Assembly (NCBI RefSeq): GCF_000717025.1
Contig: NZ_JNXG01000011.1
Location: 257,785-321,784 of the forward strand
DNA from: Streptomyces atroolivaceus
GTDB taxonomy: Bacteria > Actinomycetota > Actinomycetes > Streptomycetales > Streptomycetaceae
DNA length: 64,000 nucleotides
Reading direction: 5' to 3'
A program made the position numbers and the translations under genes. Under the pieces are notes generated by a model that worked only from the letters and a program-made list of their open reading frames with translations, did no database searches and was not told the DNA's origin. The stretch's first letter is position 1; each line of letters opens with the position of its first letter. Shown here piece by piece: positions 8,131 through 16,253 of the stretch.

Positions 8131-10361
8131 GACACCCTTCACTCCTCGCTCGACGGCGGTACGGGCCCGCCCGGTGGTGGCTCGCCCTGCTCGGTTCGTT
8201 CCTGATGGTCCTCGGGCTGGCGTCGACGGCGGCGTACGGCCGTGACGACGACCGGTCGGCAGCGGCGGACCAGGTCCTCACCTGGACCGCGGGCGATCCC
8301 ATCGACCACTACCTGACGGCTCCCGAGACCGCGGTGGCCGGCGCCGCGACCATCGTCTTCGAGAACAGCGAGGCGACGGGCAACACGACGAGCATGCCGC
8401 ACACGCTGACGTTCAGCGTCTCGGACCCGGAGTACAACAACGACGTCCAGGTCAACATCCTGGCCAACCCCGGTGACAGCCAGGGCGGCAAGCACAGCGT
8501 CGAGGTCAACCTCACCCCGGGCAAGTACTTCTACCACTGCACGATTCCAGGACACGGCTCGATGCAGGGTGTCCTGACGGTGACCGAGGGCGGGGGCGGC
8601 GAGGACACCACCGCTCCCGAGACCTCGGCGACGGTCGACGGCGACAAGAACGCCGACGGCGCCTACATCGGCCAGGCCACCGTCACCGTGGCGGCGACCG
8701 ACGCCGGATCCGGTGTCGACACCGTCGAGTACGCGATCGGCGCGGACGGGTCCTGGCAGCCGTACACCGCACCCGTCGTGGTGAACGAGGTGGGGACGCA
8801 CACCGTCCGCTACCGCGCCACCGACAAGTCCGGCAACACGGCCGCGGAGAAGAAGACCGACTTCACCGTCGCCGCGCCGCCGACGGACGACAAGACCCCG
8901 CCGGAGACGTCGGCGACCGTGGCGGGTGAGAAGGACGACGCGGGCGCCTACCTCGGCATGGCCACGGTCACCGTGACCGCGTCCGACACCGGGTCCGGCG
9001 TCAACACCATCGAGTACGCGATCGGCGCCGACGGGGCCTGGCAGCCGTACACCGCACCCGTGATGGTGCACGAGGTCGGCACCCACACCGTCCGCTACCG
9101 CGCCACCGACAAGTCCGGCAACACGGCCGCGGAGAAGAAGACCGACTTCACCGTCGTCGAGCCGCCGTCGCAGGACAAGACACCGCCGGTGACCACCGTG
9201 GTGGTGACGGGGGACAAGAACTCGGACGGCGCGTTCATCACCAGTGCCGAGGCGACGGTCGGCGCGACCGACGCGGACTCCGGCGTGGACAAGGTCGAGT
9301 ACTCCCTCGACGGCGGGCCGTACCTGGCCTACGTCTCCCCCGTGATCGTCGACCGCGTCGGCCACCACACCCTCGCCCACCGGGCGACGGACAAGGCCGG
9401 CAACACCTCCGAGGCCAAACGGGTCTCGTTCACCGTCGCACAGAGCGGTGGCGTGCCGGCGCCCAACTGCCCCGAATTCGACGAGAGGCTCACCGTCATC
9501 GTGGGCACGGTCGACACGGGGGTCCCCAACCGGCTCACGGGCAACCGCTGCACGATCAACGAGCTGATCGAGGACGAGAAGGACTGGTCCTCGCACGCGC
9601 TGTTCCTCAAGCACGTCGACAAGGTCCTGGACAAGCTGCTCACCGACGGGGTCCTCGACGCCCGTGAGCACAAGAAGATCTACAGGGCGGCCAAGCAGTC
9701 CGGCATCGGCAGGCCGGGCCAGGACGAGGGGTACCGGAAGCTGTTCGACGGCACCGCCGAGTCCCTCGCGAAGTGGCAGCACGTCGGCGGCGGGCAGTTC
9801 GGGCTGAACGCGGAGGAGGGCTCGATCACCAGCTCCACCACCGTGGACGGCATGGGGATGCTGTGGTTCCCGGCCCGGCAGTACGGGGACTTCTCGCTGA
9901 AGCTCCAGTGGCGCGACGACGCCCCCGGGGCGGGCAACGCCAACGGCGGGGTGTTCGTACGCTTCCCGAACGTCCACGACCACCCGGAGGAGACCCGTCC
10001 GGAGTGGGTCGCCATCAAGTACGGCCATGAGATCCAGGTCAACGACCGGCCCGACGGCGACATGTACAAGACCGGGTCCGTCTACGGATTCGACCGGGTC
10101 GGTCTCGGCGGCGCCGGGGTCACGCCCAAGGGCACCTGGAACGACTACGAGATCCGGGTGGTGGACCAGCACTACTCGGTCTACCGCAACGGTGTCCTGA
10201 TCAACGAGTTCGACAACAACGGCGGTCAGCTCTTCGAGCCGCCGCGGGGCGACGACCCGGGCACCGACGGCCGGCGCTACGCCTCCGGCCACATCGGGCT
10301 CCAGGTCCACGGCACCACGGACGTGATCTCGTACCGCGACATCCGCATCCAGGAGTTGTAG
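8127..10361 (+). CDS. Secreted cupredoxin + Ig-like repeats + DUF1080 (keto-sugar) protein
   Basis: 744-residue exported multidomain protein starting at the GTG at 8127. An N-terminal hydrophobic signal (WWLALLGSFLMVLGLASTAA) is followed by a plastocyanin-like domain. Its type-1 copper ligands are His in MPHTLTF, Cys138 in YHC, His143 in PGH and Met146 in GSM. Three OmpL47/Ig-like repeats of about 95 residues follow (about 155-445, each with SGVDTVEY and YRATDKSGNT). The first two are nearly identical at DNA level with a 285-bp period. After a linker with two Cys, residues about 535-744 form a DUF1080 domain, now associated with 3-keto-glycoside hydrolysis or lyase chemistry. It is the second gene of the operon with the ThuA/GSDH protein. 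The copper site suggests electron transfer, perhaps with the neighbouring laccase (inference). Confidence 0.88.
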   Translation: MRHPSLLARRRYGPARWWLALLGSFLMVLGLASTAAYGRDDDRSAAADQVLTWTAGDPIDHYLTAPETAVAGAATIVFENSEATGNTTSMPHTLTFSVSDPEYNNDVQVNILANPGDSQGGKHSVEVNLTPGKYFYHCTIPGHGSMQGVLTVTEGGGGEDTTAPETSATVDGDKNADGAYIGQATVTVAATDAGSGVDTVEYAIGADGSWQPYTAPVVVNEVGTHTVRYRATDKSGNTAAEKKTDFTVAAPPTDDKTPPETSATVAGEKDDAGAYLGMATVTVTASDTGSGVNTIEYAIGADGAWQPYTAPVMVHEVGTHTVRYRATDKSGNTAAEKKTDFTVVEPPSQDKTPPVTTVVVTGDKNSDGAFITSAEATVGATDADSGVDKVEYSLDGGPYLAYVSPVIVDRVGHHTLAHRATDKAGNTSEAKRVSFTVAQSGGVPAPNCPEFDERLTVIVGTVDTGVPNRLTGNRCTINELIEDEKDWSSHALFLKHVDKVLDKLLTDGVLDAREHKKIYRAAKQSGIGRPGQDEGYRKLFDGTAESLAKWQHVGGGQFGLNAEEGSITSSTTVDGMGMLWFPARQYGDFSLKLQWRDDAPGAGNANGGVFVRFPNVHDHPEETRPEWVAIKYGHEIQVNDRPDGDMYKTGSVYGFDRVGLGGAGVTPKGTWNDYEIRVVDQHYSVYRNGVLINEFDNNGGQLFEPPRGDDPGTDGRRYASGHIGLQVHGTTDVISYRDIRIQEL

Positions 10362-10373
10362 GACGGGGCACAC

Positions 10374-11453
10374 TCAGGAGGCCGTGGCCGCATGCTCCGG
10401 CATGCGGCCACGGCCTCCGGGGTGCCGGTGGCGCCACACCCAGAAGACCGTGCACGAGACCAGCGACCAGGCGGCCAGCACCAGGAACGGGAAGGCGTAC
10501 TGGTGGCCCTGGTAGTAGACCGCGGTGTGCTGGGCGTTGACCGAGGCACCGGGCGGCAGCCAGCGTCCGATCTGTCCGAGCGCCGAAGGCAGCAGCGGCC
10601 AGGAGACCGCGCCGCCGGACGAGGGATTGCCCAGCAGCACCATGAGCCCCCAGGTGGGGATCATCGCCCAGCGCCCCATGATGGTGTTGAACATGGTGAA
10701 GACCATGCCCGAGGCGAACATCGTGAACGCCAGGATCAGCCAGGACTCGACGAAGGGCAGATCCAGCGCACCGAGCCACCAGTCCACCACCGCCGCGATG
10801 GCGAATCCGCCGAGCAGGGCGTAGGCGACGGTGAAGAGGATACGTTCGAGCGGGTTCAGCGCTCGCGCGTGCACGCTGAGCTGGATGGCTCCGACGAAGC
10901 CGATGATGACGGCGGCGAGCGAGATGTAGAAGAGTGCCAGTCCTCGCGGGTCACCTTCCTGGAGCGGTTTGACATCGGTGATCGCGACAGGGACCCCGGT
11001 GGCCTCGGCGACCTTCGCGCCCGTCTCGGCGAGCAGCTCGGCGACCGTGGCCCCGCCGGCTCCGGCGATGTCCATCGCCACCCCACGCCGCCCCGGCCGC
11101 AGCGTCACGAAGACCTGCTGCTCCTCCATGGCCTGGCGCGCCCCGGCCCGTGTGGCGTAGGGGTGCAACTGGAGCGAGGCGTCGAGGGCCTTCTCCATGC
11201 CCGCGATGAACTCCTCACCGCCCTGGGCCTCGACGCCCTCGACCACCGCGGCCGGAATCCGGCGCGGTGTCGGGTCGGCCATGGTGTAGGTGTAGGAACC
11301 GGCGAAGAGCCCGGCCGCGGCGGCGAGGATGAAGAGCAGCACGATCGCGGGGACGTACGGGGACTGCTTGTACGACGCCCACTTCTCGGCCCGGGTCGGG
11401 GGTCTGCCGTGCGCCCCGTGCGCGGGGTGCTCCGTCCCGTCGTCGCTACTCAT
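10374..11453 (-). CDS. DUF3533/YhgE-Pip-like membrane protein
   Basis: 359 residues. One transmembrane helix lies near the N terminus (AIVLLFILAAAAGLFAG), followed by a roughly 130-residue extracellular domain and then five or six helices (LFYISLAAVIIGFVGAI, ILFTVAYALLGGFAIAAVV, LILAFTMFASGMVF, FPFLVLAAWSLVSCTVF). This is the layout of the ABC-2-like DUF3533/YhgE group, often linked to export of small molecules or lipids; the substrate is unknown. It starts with an ATG whose first bases overlap the stop of the LigD-polymerase gene (4-bp ATGA overlap), so the two are probably co-transcribed. Its last codons coincide with the 19-bp hairpin at 10377-10418. Confidence 0.75.
   Translation of the reverse strand: MSSDDGTEHPAHGAHGRPPTRAEKWASYKQSPYVPAIVLLFILAAAAGLFAGSYTYTMADPTPRRIPAAVVEGVEAQGGEEFIAGMEKALDASLQLHPYATRAGARQAMEEQQVFVTLRPGRRGVAMDIAGAGGATVAELLAETGAKVAEATGVPVAITDVKPLQEGDPRGLALFYISLAAVIIGFVGAIQLSVHARALNPLERILFTVAYALLGGFAIAAVVDWWLGALDLPFVESWLILAFTMFASGMVFTMFNTIMGRWAMIPTWGLMVLLGNPSSGGAVSWPLLPSALGQIGRWLPPGASVNAQHTAVYYQGHQYAFPFLVLAAWSLVSCTVFWVWRHRHPGGRGRMPEHAATAS
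10377..10418. terminator. 19-bp perfect hairpin between convergent genes, inside a coding end
   Basis: Arms at 10377-10395 and 10400-10418 are perfectly complementary over 19 bp (start GGAGGCCGTGGCC), with the 4-nt loop TCCG. It begins 15 bp after the stop of the plus-strand operon and overlaps the last 14 codons of the minus-strand gene at 10374-11453. It is an obvious terminator for the plus strand. Confidence 0.85.
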
Positions 11454-12475
11454 GCGCCGCCGTCGTCCTGCCGGGCGCGGCTGGGCTGCACGCGCTTGGG
11501 CTCGCCGGGCATCTTCGGGTACTCCGGCGGATACGGCAGGTCGCCGAGCTCGTGCTCGTGCTCGTCCCGCGTCGCCAGCTCCAGCAACTGGTCGAGCCGG
11601 AAGGCGTGGTCGTCCATGTCGGCGTGCAGGTCGCCCACCTCGGCGTACCGCACGGGCATGGTCCGGAGGTCGAAGTCGCGCGGCTCGGCGTCGTCGATCT
11701 CCTCCCAGCGGAGCGGGGCCGAGACCGGCGCGTGCGGAAAGGGGCGTACGGAGTAGGCGGAGGCGATCGTACGGTCGCGGGCCGTCTGGTTGTAGTCGAC
11801 GAAGATCCGCTCACCGCGTTCCTCCTTCCACCAGGCGGTGGTCACCCGGTCCGGCATCCTGCGCTCCAGTTCCCGCCCCACCGCGATGGCGGAGCGTCTG
11901 ACCTGTGTGAACGTCCACTCCGGGACGAGCGGGACGAAGACGTGGATACCGCGCCCGCCGGAGGTCTTGGGCCATCCGCGCAGTCCGTTGTCCTCCAGTA
12001 CCGAGCGCAGCTCGTGGGCGGCCCTCACCGCGTCGGCGTAATCGGTGCCGGGCTGCGGGTCGAGATCGATGCGCAGCTCGTCGGGGTGGTCGGTGTCCGC
12101 CCTGCGCACCGGCCAGGGGTGAAAGGTCAGGGTGCCGAGATTGACCGCCCAGAGAACGGCTCCCAGCTCGGTGGGACACATCTCGTCGGCGTGCCGGCCG
12201 CTGGGGAATTCGATCCGGGCGGTGGGGGTCCAGTCCGGGAGGTTCTTCGGTGCCCGCTTCTGGTAGAAGAAGTCGCCCTCCACCCCGTCGACGAACCGCT
12301 GCAGGGTGGTGGGCCGCTCGCGCAGGGCGCGCAGGATCCCGGGCCCCACGGCCTGGAAGTAGTCGGCCACGTCCTTCTTGGTGTACCCCTTCTCCGGAAA
12401 GTACGTCTTGTCCGGGTTGGACAGCCGGACCGCCCGCCCGTCCACGTCCAGCTCCACCGCTGCTCCTGCTCCCAT
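11450..12475 (-). CDS. LigD-type polymerase/primase domain protein (PolDom)
   Basis: 341-residue stand-alone version of the LigD polymerase domain, an archaeo-eukaryotic primase-type enzyme that fills gaps in non-homologous end joining. Recognisable parts are the LSNPDKTYFPEKGYTKKD start, the metal-binding RIDLDPQPGTDY segment, SGGRGIHVFVPL, and FVDYNQTARDRTIASAYSVR. The start is the ATG at 12475 (MGAGAAVELDVDG); upstream codons of the open frame do not match the family. It is divergent from an ATP-dependent ligase gene 76 bp away, the usual pairing in Streptomyces. No nuclease or ligase domain is fused to it, and no ku gene is in the window. Confidence 0.92.
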   Translation of the reverse strand: MGAGAAVELDVDGRAVRLSNPDKTYFPEKGYTKKDVADYFQAVGPGILRALRERPTTLQRFVDGVEGDFFYQKRAPKNLPDWTPTARIEFPSGRHADEMCPTELGAVLWAVNLGTLTFHPWPVRRADTDHPDELRIDLDPQPGTDYADAVRAAHELRSVLEDNGLRGWPKTSGGRGIHVFVPLVPEWTFTQVRRSAIAVGRELERRMPDRVTTAWWKEERGERIFVDYNQTARDRTIASAYSVRPFPHAPVSAPLRWEEIDDAEPRDFDLRTMPVRYAEVGDLHADMDDHAFRLDQLLELATRDEHEHELGDLPYPPEYPKMPGEPKRVQPSRARQDDGGA

Positions 12476-12500
12476 GTCGGACACCGTAGGCCGGGCCCAC

Positions 12501-12513
12501 ATATGCCGCATAT
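12501..12513. promoter_or_regulatory. Palindrome in the PolDom/ligase divergent promoter
   Basis: ATATGC-C-GCATAT, a perfect 13-bp palindrome, sits 26 bp upstream of the PolDom start and 39 bp upstream of the ligase start in a 76-bp divergent promoter region. It is the only AT-rich patch there, so it may be a shared operator or contain overlapping -10 elements. Confidence 0.4.
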
Positions 12514-12551
12514 CGGAGGACGCGCTCCGTGTGGTGAGCGAGAATCGGGCC

Positions 12552-13613
12552 ATGGACCTGCCGGTGATGCCTCCTGTGAAACCGATGCTCGCCAAGTCCG
12601 TGTCCGCGATTCCCCCCGGAATGCAGTACGAGGCGAAGTGGGACGGGTTCCGGGCGATCGTGCACCGGGACGGCGACGAGGTGGTGATCGGCAGCCGGAC
12701 GGGGAAGCCGCTCACCCGCTACTTCCCCGAAGTGGTCACCGCCGTGCGGGACAATCTGCCGCCGCGCTGTGTGATCGACGGTGAGATCGTCCTGCCGCAC
12801 GAGGGACGGCTGGACTTCGACCGGCTGAGCGAGCGCATCCATCCGGCCGATTCCCGGGTGCGGATGCTGGCCGAGCGGACGCCGGCGAGTCTCGTGGCCT
12901 TCGACATCCTCGCCCTGGACGACACCTCTCTGCTCGCCACCCCGCAGACCGAACGGCGCACGGTCCTGGAGGGGGCCCTGGCCGGTGCCTCGGCACCCGT
13001 CCACCTCGCTCCGTCGACCACCGACCCCGCCCTCGCGCGGGAGTGGTTCGAGCACTACGAGGGCGCCGGGCTCGACGGGGTGGTCGCCAAACCGCTCGAC
13101 CTGCCGTACCGGCCGGACGCGCGCGTCATGTACAAGATCAAGCACGAGCGGACCGCCGACTGCGTGGTGGCGGGCTACCGCTTCCACAAGAGCGGGCCCG
13201 TGGTCGGCTCGCTGCTGCTCGGTCTGTACGACTCCGGGGGCGCCCTCCAGCATGTGGGGGTGTGCGCGGCCTTCTCGATGAAGCGGCGCGCCGAACTCCT
13301 GGAGGAGCTGGACCCGTTGCGCATCGATCCCGGCGCACACCCGTGGGCGGCCTGGGCGGACGCGGCGGCGCACGAGGGGTCACGGCTGCCGGGCGCGCCG
13401 AGCCGCTGGTCCGGCAAGAAGGACCTGTCCTGGGTGGCGCTCGCGCCGGAGCGGGTCTGCGAGGTGGCGTACGACCATATGGAGGGCGACCGGTTCCGCC
13501 ACACCACCCAGTTCCGGCGGTGGCGGCCGGACCGCACCCCCGCCGGCTGCACCTACGCGCAGCTGGAGGAAGTGGTGCGGTACGACCTGTCCGAGGTACT
13601 CGACGGCGGCTGA
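12552..13613 (+). CDS. ligC: ATP-dependent DNA ligase (LigC/LigD-ligase type)
   Basis: 353-residue ATP-dependent DNA ligase that seals nicks, probably during end joining or base-excision repair together with the adjacent PolDom protein. The adenylated lysine is Lys29 in EAKWDGFR (KxDG). Other nucleotidyltransferase motifs are VIDGEIVLP, VAFDILALD, GLDGVVAKP and MYKIKHERTADCVVAGY. The OB-fold part ends with motif VI region RHTTQFRRWRPDR. The length and stand-alone form match mycobacterial LigC rather than full LigD. The ATG at 12552 is chosen because the family begins MDLPVMPPVKPMLAK; upstream residues are non-conserved. Confidence 0.92.
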   Translation: MDLPVMPPVKPMLAKSVSAIPPGMQYEAKWDGFRAIVHRDGDEVVIGSRTGKPLTRYFPEVVTAVRDNLPPRCVIDGEIVLPHEGRLDFDRLSERIHPADSRVRMLAERTPASLVAFDILALDDTSLLATPQTERRTVLEGALAGASAPVHLAPSTTDPALAREWFEHYEGAGLDGVVAKPLDLPYRPDARVMYKIKHERTADCVVAGYRFHKSGPVVGSLLLGLYDSGGALQHVGVCAAFSMKRRAELLEELDPLRIDPGAHPWAAWADAAAHEGSRLPGAPSRWSGKKDLSWVALAPERVCEVAYDHMEGDRFRHTTQFRRWRPDRTPAGCTYAQLEEVVRYDLSEVLDGG

Positions 13614-13617
13614 CCCG

Positions 13618-14886
13618 TCAGGTGGCCGGAGTGGAGCACGGCTCGTCTGCCGGGGCCGCCGGACCTGCCGTCTCCGCGGGGGGCGTGGGGCAGCCGGTGC
13701 CCGTGGTACCGGGGTCCGGGTCGGGGGATGCCGTCGGGTCCGGCGTCGTGGTCGGATCGGGTGTCGTGGTCGGGTCCGGCGTCGGGGTCGGGTCCGGCGT
13801 CGTGGTGGGGTCCGGAGGGGTCGTGGGATCCGTGGGGCCGCTGTCGGTGGGGTCGGGGCTGGGTCCGGGGCCTGGAGGACTCGGATATCCGCCGGGGTCC
13901 GGCTTGCCGGTGTCCGTCGGAGCGGGGGTGGGGGTGGGTGAGGTGGAGGGGCCGGGCGTGCCGCCGGGCTGCGGGCCGACGATGATGCCGCCGCCCTCCT
14001 GGCCGGGTCCGCCCGGGCTGCCGGGGCCTCCGACCGGGGCCTTCGGCGCGTGGGGGCTCCCCGCGCCGGGGCTCGTCGGGATCACGCCGCTGCCGTCGGC
14101 GACGGGGTGGGCCCCCTTGCGGTAGTACTCCAGCCACGAAAGGACCGTGCGCAGATAGGTGTCCGAGTGGTTGTAGCTGAGGATCGCGCGGTCGAGGTCA
14201 CCGCGCACCGAGAGGTCGCGTGGTCCGGCACAGAGGTAATGGCCGGCGGCGAGTGCCGCGTCGGCGATGTTGCCGGGGTCCTTGCGGCCGTCGCCGTTGC
14301 CGTCCTTCCCCCAGTGCGCCCAGGTGGACGGGATGAACTGCATGGGGCCGACCGCCCGGTCGTAGCGGGTGTCGCCGTCGTACGCGCCGCCGTCCGTGTC
14401 CGGGATGTTCGCGAAGCCCGCACCGTTGAGGACGGGGCCGAGGATCGGGGTGAGCGTGGTGCCGGCGGTGTCCACCCGGCCCCCGCTCGCATGGCCCGAC
14501 TCCACCTTGCCGATGGCCGCGAGCAGCTGCCAGGTGAGCCGGCACCCTGGGTCGGTCCGGCCGAGGGCGCTCTGCGCCTTGCGGTAGGCGGCCAGGACGG
14601 TGACGGGTATGCCCGCCTCGGCCCGGGTCTGGACGGCGGCGGGGCCGGGCTTCTTCCCGGTGCTCTTCGGTGGCTCCGGTGACTCCAGCGGCGGAAGCTC
14701 GGTGTGGTAGCTGTCGTCGTTGGGAGCCTCGGTCCAGATGACGTCGTCCGATGCGACGTTCTTCATGTCGTCGGCCGTACCGTCGCCGACGAGCCCGGAT
14801 GCCTGGGACGCGGTGAGCGCCGCCATGGCGGCGACGGCTGTGGCCGTGCCGCTGAGCCCGCGGCGCATACTTCCGTTGAACCTCAT
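13618..14886 (-). CDS. Secreted lytic murein transglycosylase with PDPT-repeat tail
   Basis: 422 residues. After a signal peptide (MRRGLSGTATAVAAMAALTASQA), residues about 90-280 form an SLT/MltB-like lytic transglycosylase domain that cleaves peptidoglycan with 1,6-anhydro product formation. The likely catalytic Glu is in IGKVESGH (near 128). Typical features are RAVGPMQFIPSTWAHWGKDGNGDG and ILSYNHSDTYLRTVLSW. The last 150 residues are Pro/Thr/Asp/Gly-rich with PDPTTT repeats, probably a wall-spanning, disordered tail, ending with two Cys. The ribosome binding site GGGAGAGGGAGG is strong. The gene starts only 19 bp after the last Mce-associated gene, so it is very likely part of the mce operon. 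It is convergent with ligC (4 bp apart). Confidence 0.88.
   Translation of the reverse strand: MRFNGSMRRGLSGTATAVAAMAALTASQASGLVGDGTADDMKNVASDDVIWTEAPNDDSYHTELPPLESPEPPKSTGKKPGPAAVQTRAEAGIPVTVLAAYRKAQSALGRTDPGCRLTWQLLAAIGKVESGHASGGRVDTAGTTLTPILGPVLNGAGFANIPDTDGGAYDGDTRYDRAVGPMQFIPSTWAHWGKDGNGDGRKDPGNIADAALAAGHYLCAGPRDLSVRGDLDRAILSYNHSDTYLRTVLSWLEYYRKGAHPVADGSGVIPTSPGAGSPHAPKAPVGGPGSPGGPGQEGGGIIVGPQPGGTPGPSTSPTPTPAPTDTGKPDPGGYPSPPGPGPSPDPTDSGPTDPTTPPDPTTTPDPTPTPDPTTTPDPTTTPDPTASPDPDPGTTGTGCPTPPAETAGPAAPADEPCSTPAT
13733..13818 (-). repeat. 18-bp coding repeats (PDPTTT) in the transglycosylase tail
   Basis: About 4.7 copies of an 18-bp unit (plus-strand form GTCGGGTCCGGCGTCGTG) encode successive PDPTTT/PDPTPT hexapeptides. 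Slippage here would change tail length in steps of six residues. Confidence 0.8.
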
Positions 14887-14905
14887 GTGTCCTCCCTCTC
14901 CCGGG

Positions 14906-15661
14906 TCAGCGGGTGAACGTGTCGATGGCCGCGATCCGCCAGGTGTCCCCGCGGTGGACGGCGTCCACGGCGAACATGGCCGCCGCGTACGTCGTCTCCT
15001 CCTCCTTGCCCGTACGGGTGTTGCTCTGGTCGGCGAAGACCAGCAGCCGGGCCCGGTCGCCGTCGAGCTGTTCGACGCCGCTCTCGGTCACGGTCGTGGT
15101 GAGTACGAGTTTCTGTTCCGGCGCCTGGGCCCGTACCTCGGCGAGCATCTCCTTGTGCTGCTGGACCGCCTTGCCGGTCAGGTGTTTCCGCGCGGCCAGG
15201 TCGGACTTCGCGGGCGCCGCGTAGTTGTAGGAGAAGACCGCACCGACGGCGTCGGCGATCTGTCCCTTGACCTCGCTGGTCCGGCTGATGTCGGTGAGCG
15301 CCGTGTTCTGACGGGTGGGGTCGTCGCGCAGCTCCGCGGCGGAGGTGAACGACCAGGCGGCGAAGGTGCCGAGGAGGACGGTTGCCGCGCAGAGCACGGC
15401 GGGGAGACGGATCCGGAGGCGGGGCCACCCTGTGCGGGGGCGTCCGTCATGCGGCTGCTCCTCCGCCGCCGGGGATCCGGCGTCGTCGGGTTCGGCGGCT
15501 CGTCCGGCGTCGGGTCCGGCGGTGTGCTCCGGTTCCGCCTCGGTGGGGCCCGTCGGCTGCGGCTCCTCCACCGGGGCCGAGTCCGCGCGCGGCGGTGCGG
15601 TCGTCGCGGCGACGACGGCCAGTCGGCGGCGGCGGTTGACGAGGTGTCGGGTCGTCGACAT
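14906..15661 (-). CDS. Mce-associated membrane protein (long type, distal copy)
   Basis: 251 residues. A long Pro/Glu-rich, basic cytoplasmic N terminus, one transmembrane helix near residues 87-108 (LPAVLCAATVLLGTFAAWSF) and an extracytoplasmic NTF2-like domain with TALTDISRTSEVKGQI...AVFSYNYAAP and the closing WRIAAIDTFTR. Such Mas proteins stabilise or assist Mce complexes. It is paralogous to 16254-16859 (shared Rxx(T/N)xALTD...SEVxG/TTRVAGDVSSAL...VFSY). It lies 48 bp after the preceding Mas gene and 19 bp before the transglycosylase. Confidence 0.85.
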   Translation of the reverse strand: MSTTRHLVNRRRRLAVVAATTAPPRADSAPVEEPQPTGPTEAEPEHTAGPDAGRAAEPDDAGSPAAEEQPHDGRPRTGWPRLRIRLPAVLCAATVLLGTFAAWSFTSAAELRDDPTRQNTALTDISRTSEVKGQIADAVGAVFSYNYAAPAKSDLAARKHLTGKAVQQHKEMLAEVRAQAPEQKLVLTTTVTESGVEQLDGDRARLLVFADQSNTRTGKEEETTYAAAMFAVDAVHRGDTWRIAAIDTFTR

Positions 15662-15709
15662 GTGGGGTGGTCCTCTCGGAGCCGGGGTGGCGGGTCGGGT
15701 GCGTGCGGT

Positions 15710-16240
15710 TCAGCCGGCGGTGTTGCCGACGGGCGCCTGTCCGAGGGCGCTGAGCTTCCATCCCTCCGAGGTGCGGGTCAGCTGCCCGAGCATCCGGCTC
15801 TCCTTCACCGCGGGCTTCCCCTCCGGAGCGGTCACCGTGACGCGGAGCGCGACCATCACCCCCGCCTTTCCGGCCCTGTCGTCGAGCTCGGTCACCGCGC
15901 CCGACAGGATCTCGGCGGTGCTGACGGTCCTGGCCGACTCGATCTGCTTGACGAACGCGGCCCGTCCGTCGACGAGTTGCTCGTGCAGATCGCCGGTGGT
16001 CGATTCCTCCCAGCTGTCGAGCCCCTTCTCCACCTGTGCGTGGTCGAGCGTGTTCATGTTCTGCACGGCCTGCTCCCCCGCGGCCAGCGCGTCGTCGCGG
16101 GCCTCGGCGTAGGCCGCCGAGTCGTCGTGTGCTGCGCCGTAGTGCGACCAGCCGCCCCAGCCCGCCGCTCCGGCTGCCGCGACCGTCAGTACGATCGCCG
16201 CCACCACCAGCGGATTCCTGGTCGTCCGTACCCGTGCCAT
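15710..16240 (-). CDS. Mce-associated membrane protein (short type, distal copy)
   Basis: 176 residues. The N-terminal transmembrane helix (LVVAAIVLTVAAAGAAGWGGW) is followed by an extracytoplasmic domain beginning AYAEARDDALAAGEQAVQNMNTLD, with LDDRAGKAGVMVALRVTVTAP and the C-terminal EGWKLSALGQAPVG. These features match the paralogue at 16856-17377. It sits 13 bp after the preceding Mas gene. Probable role: accessory subunit of the Mce importer in the cell envelope. Confidence 0.85.
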   Translation of the reverse strand: MARVRTTRNPLVVAAIVLTVAAAGAAGWGGWSHYGAAHDDSAAYAEARDDALAAGEQAVQNMNTLDHAQVEKGLDSWEESTTGDLHEQLVDGRAAFVKQIESARTVSTAEILSGAVTELDDRAGKAGVMVALRVTVTAPEGKPAVKESRMLGQLTRTSEGWKLSALGQAPVGNTAG

Positions 16241-16253
16241 TGGTGCCTCTCCC

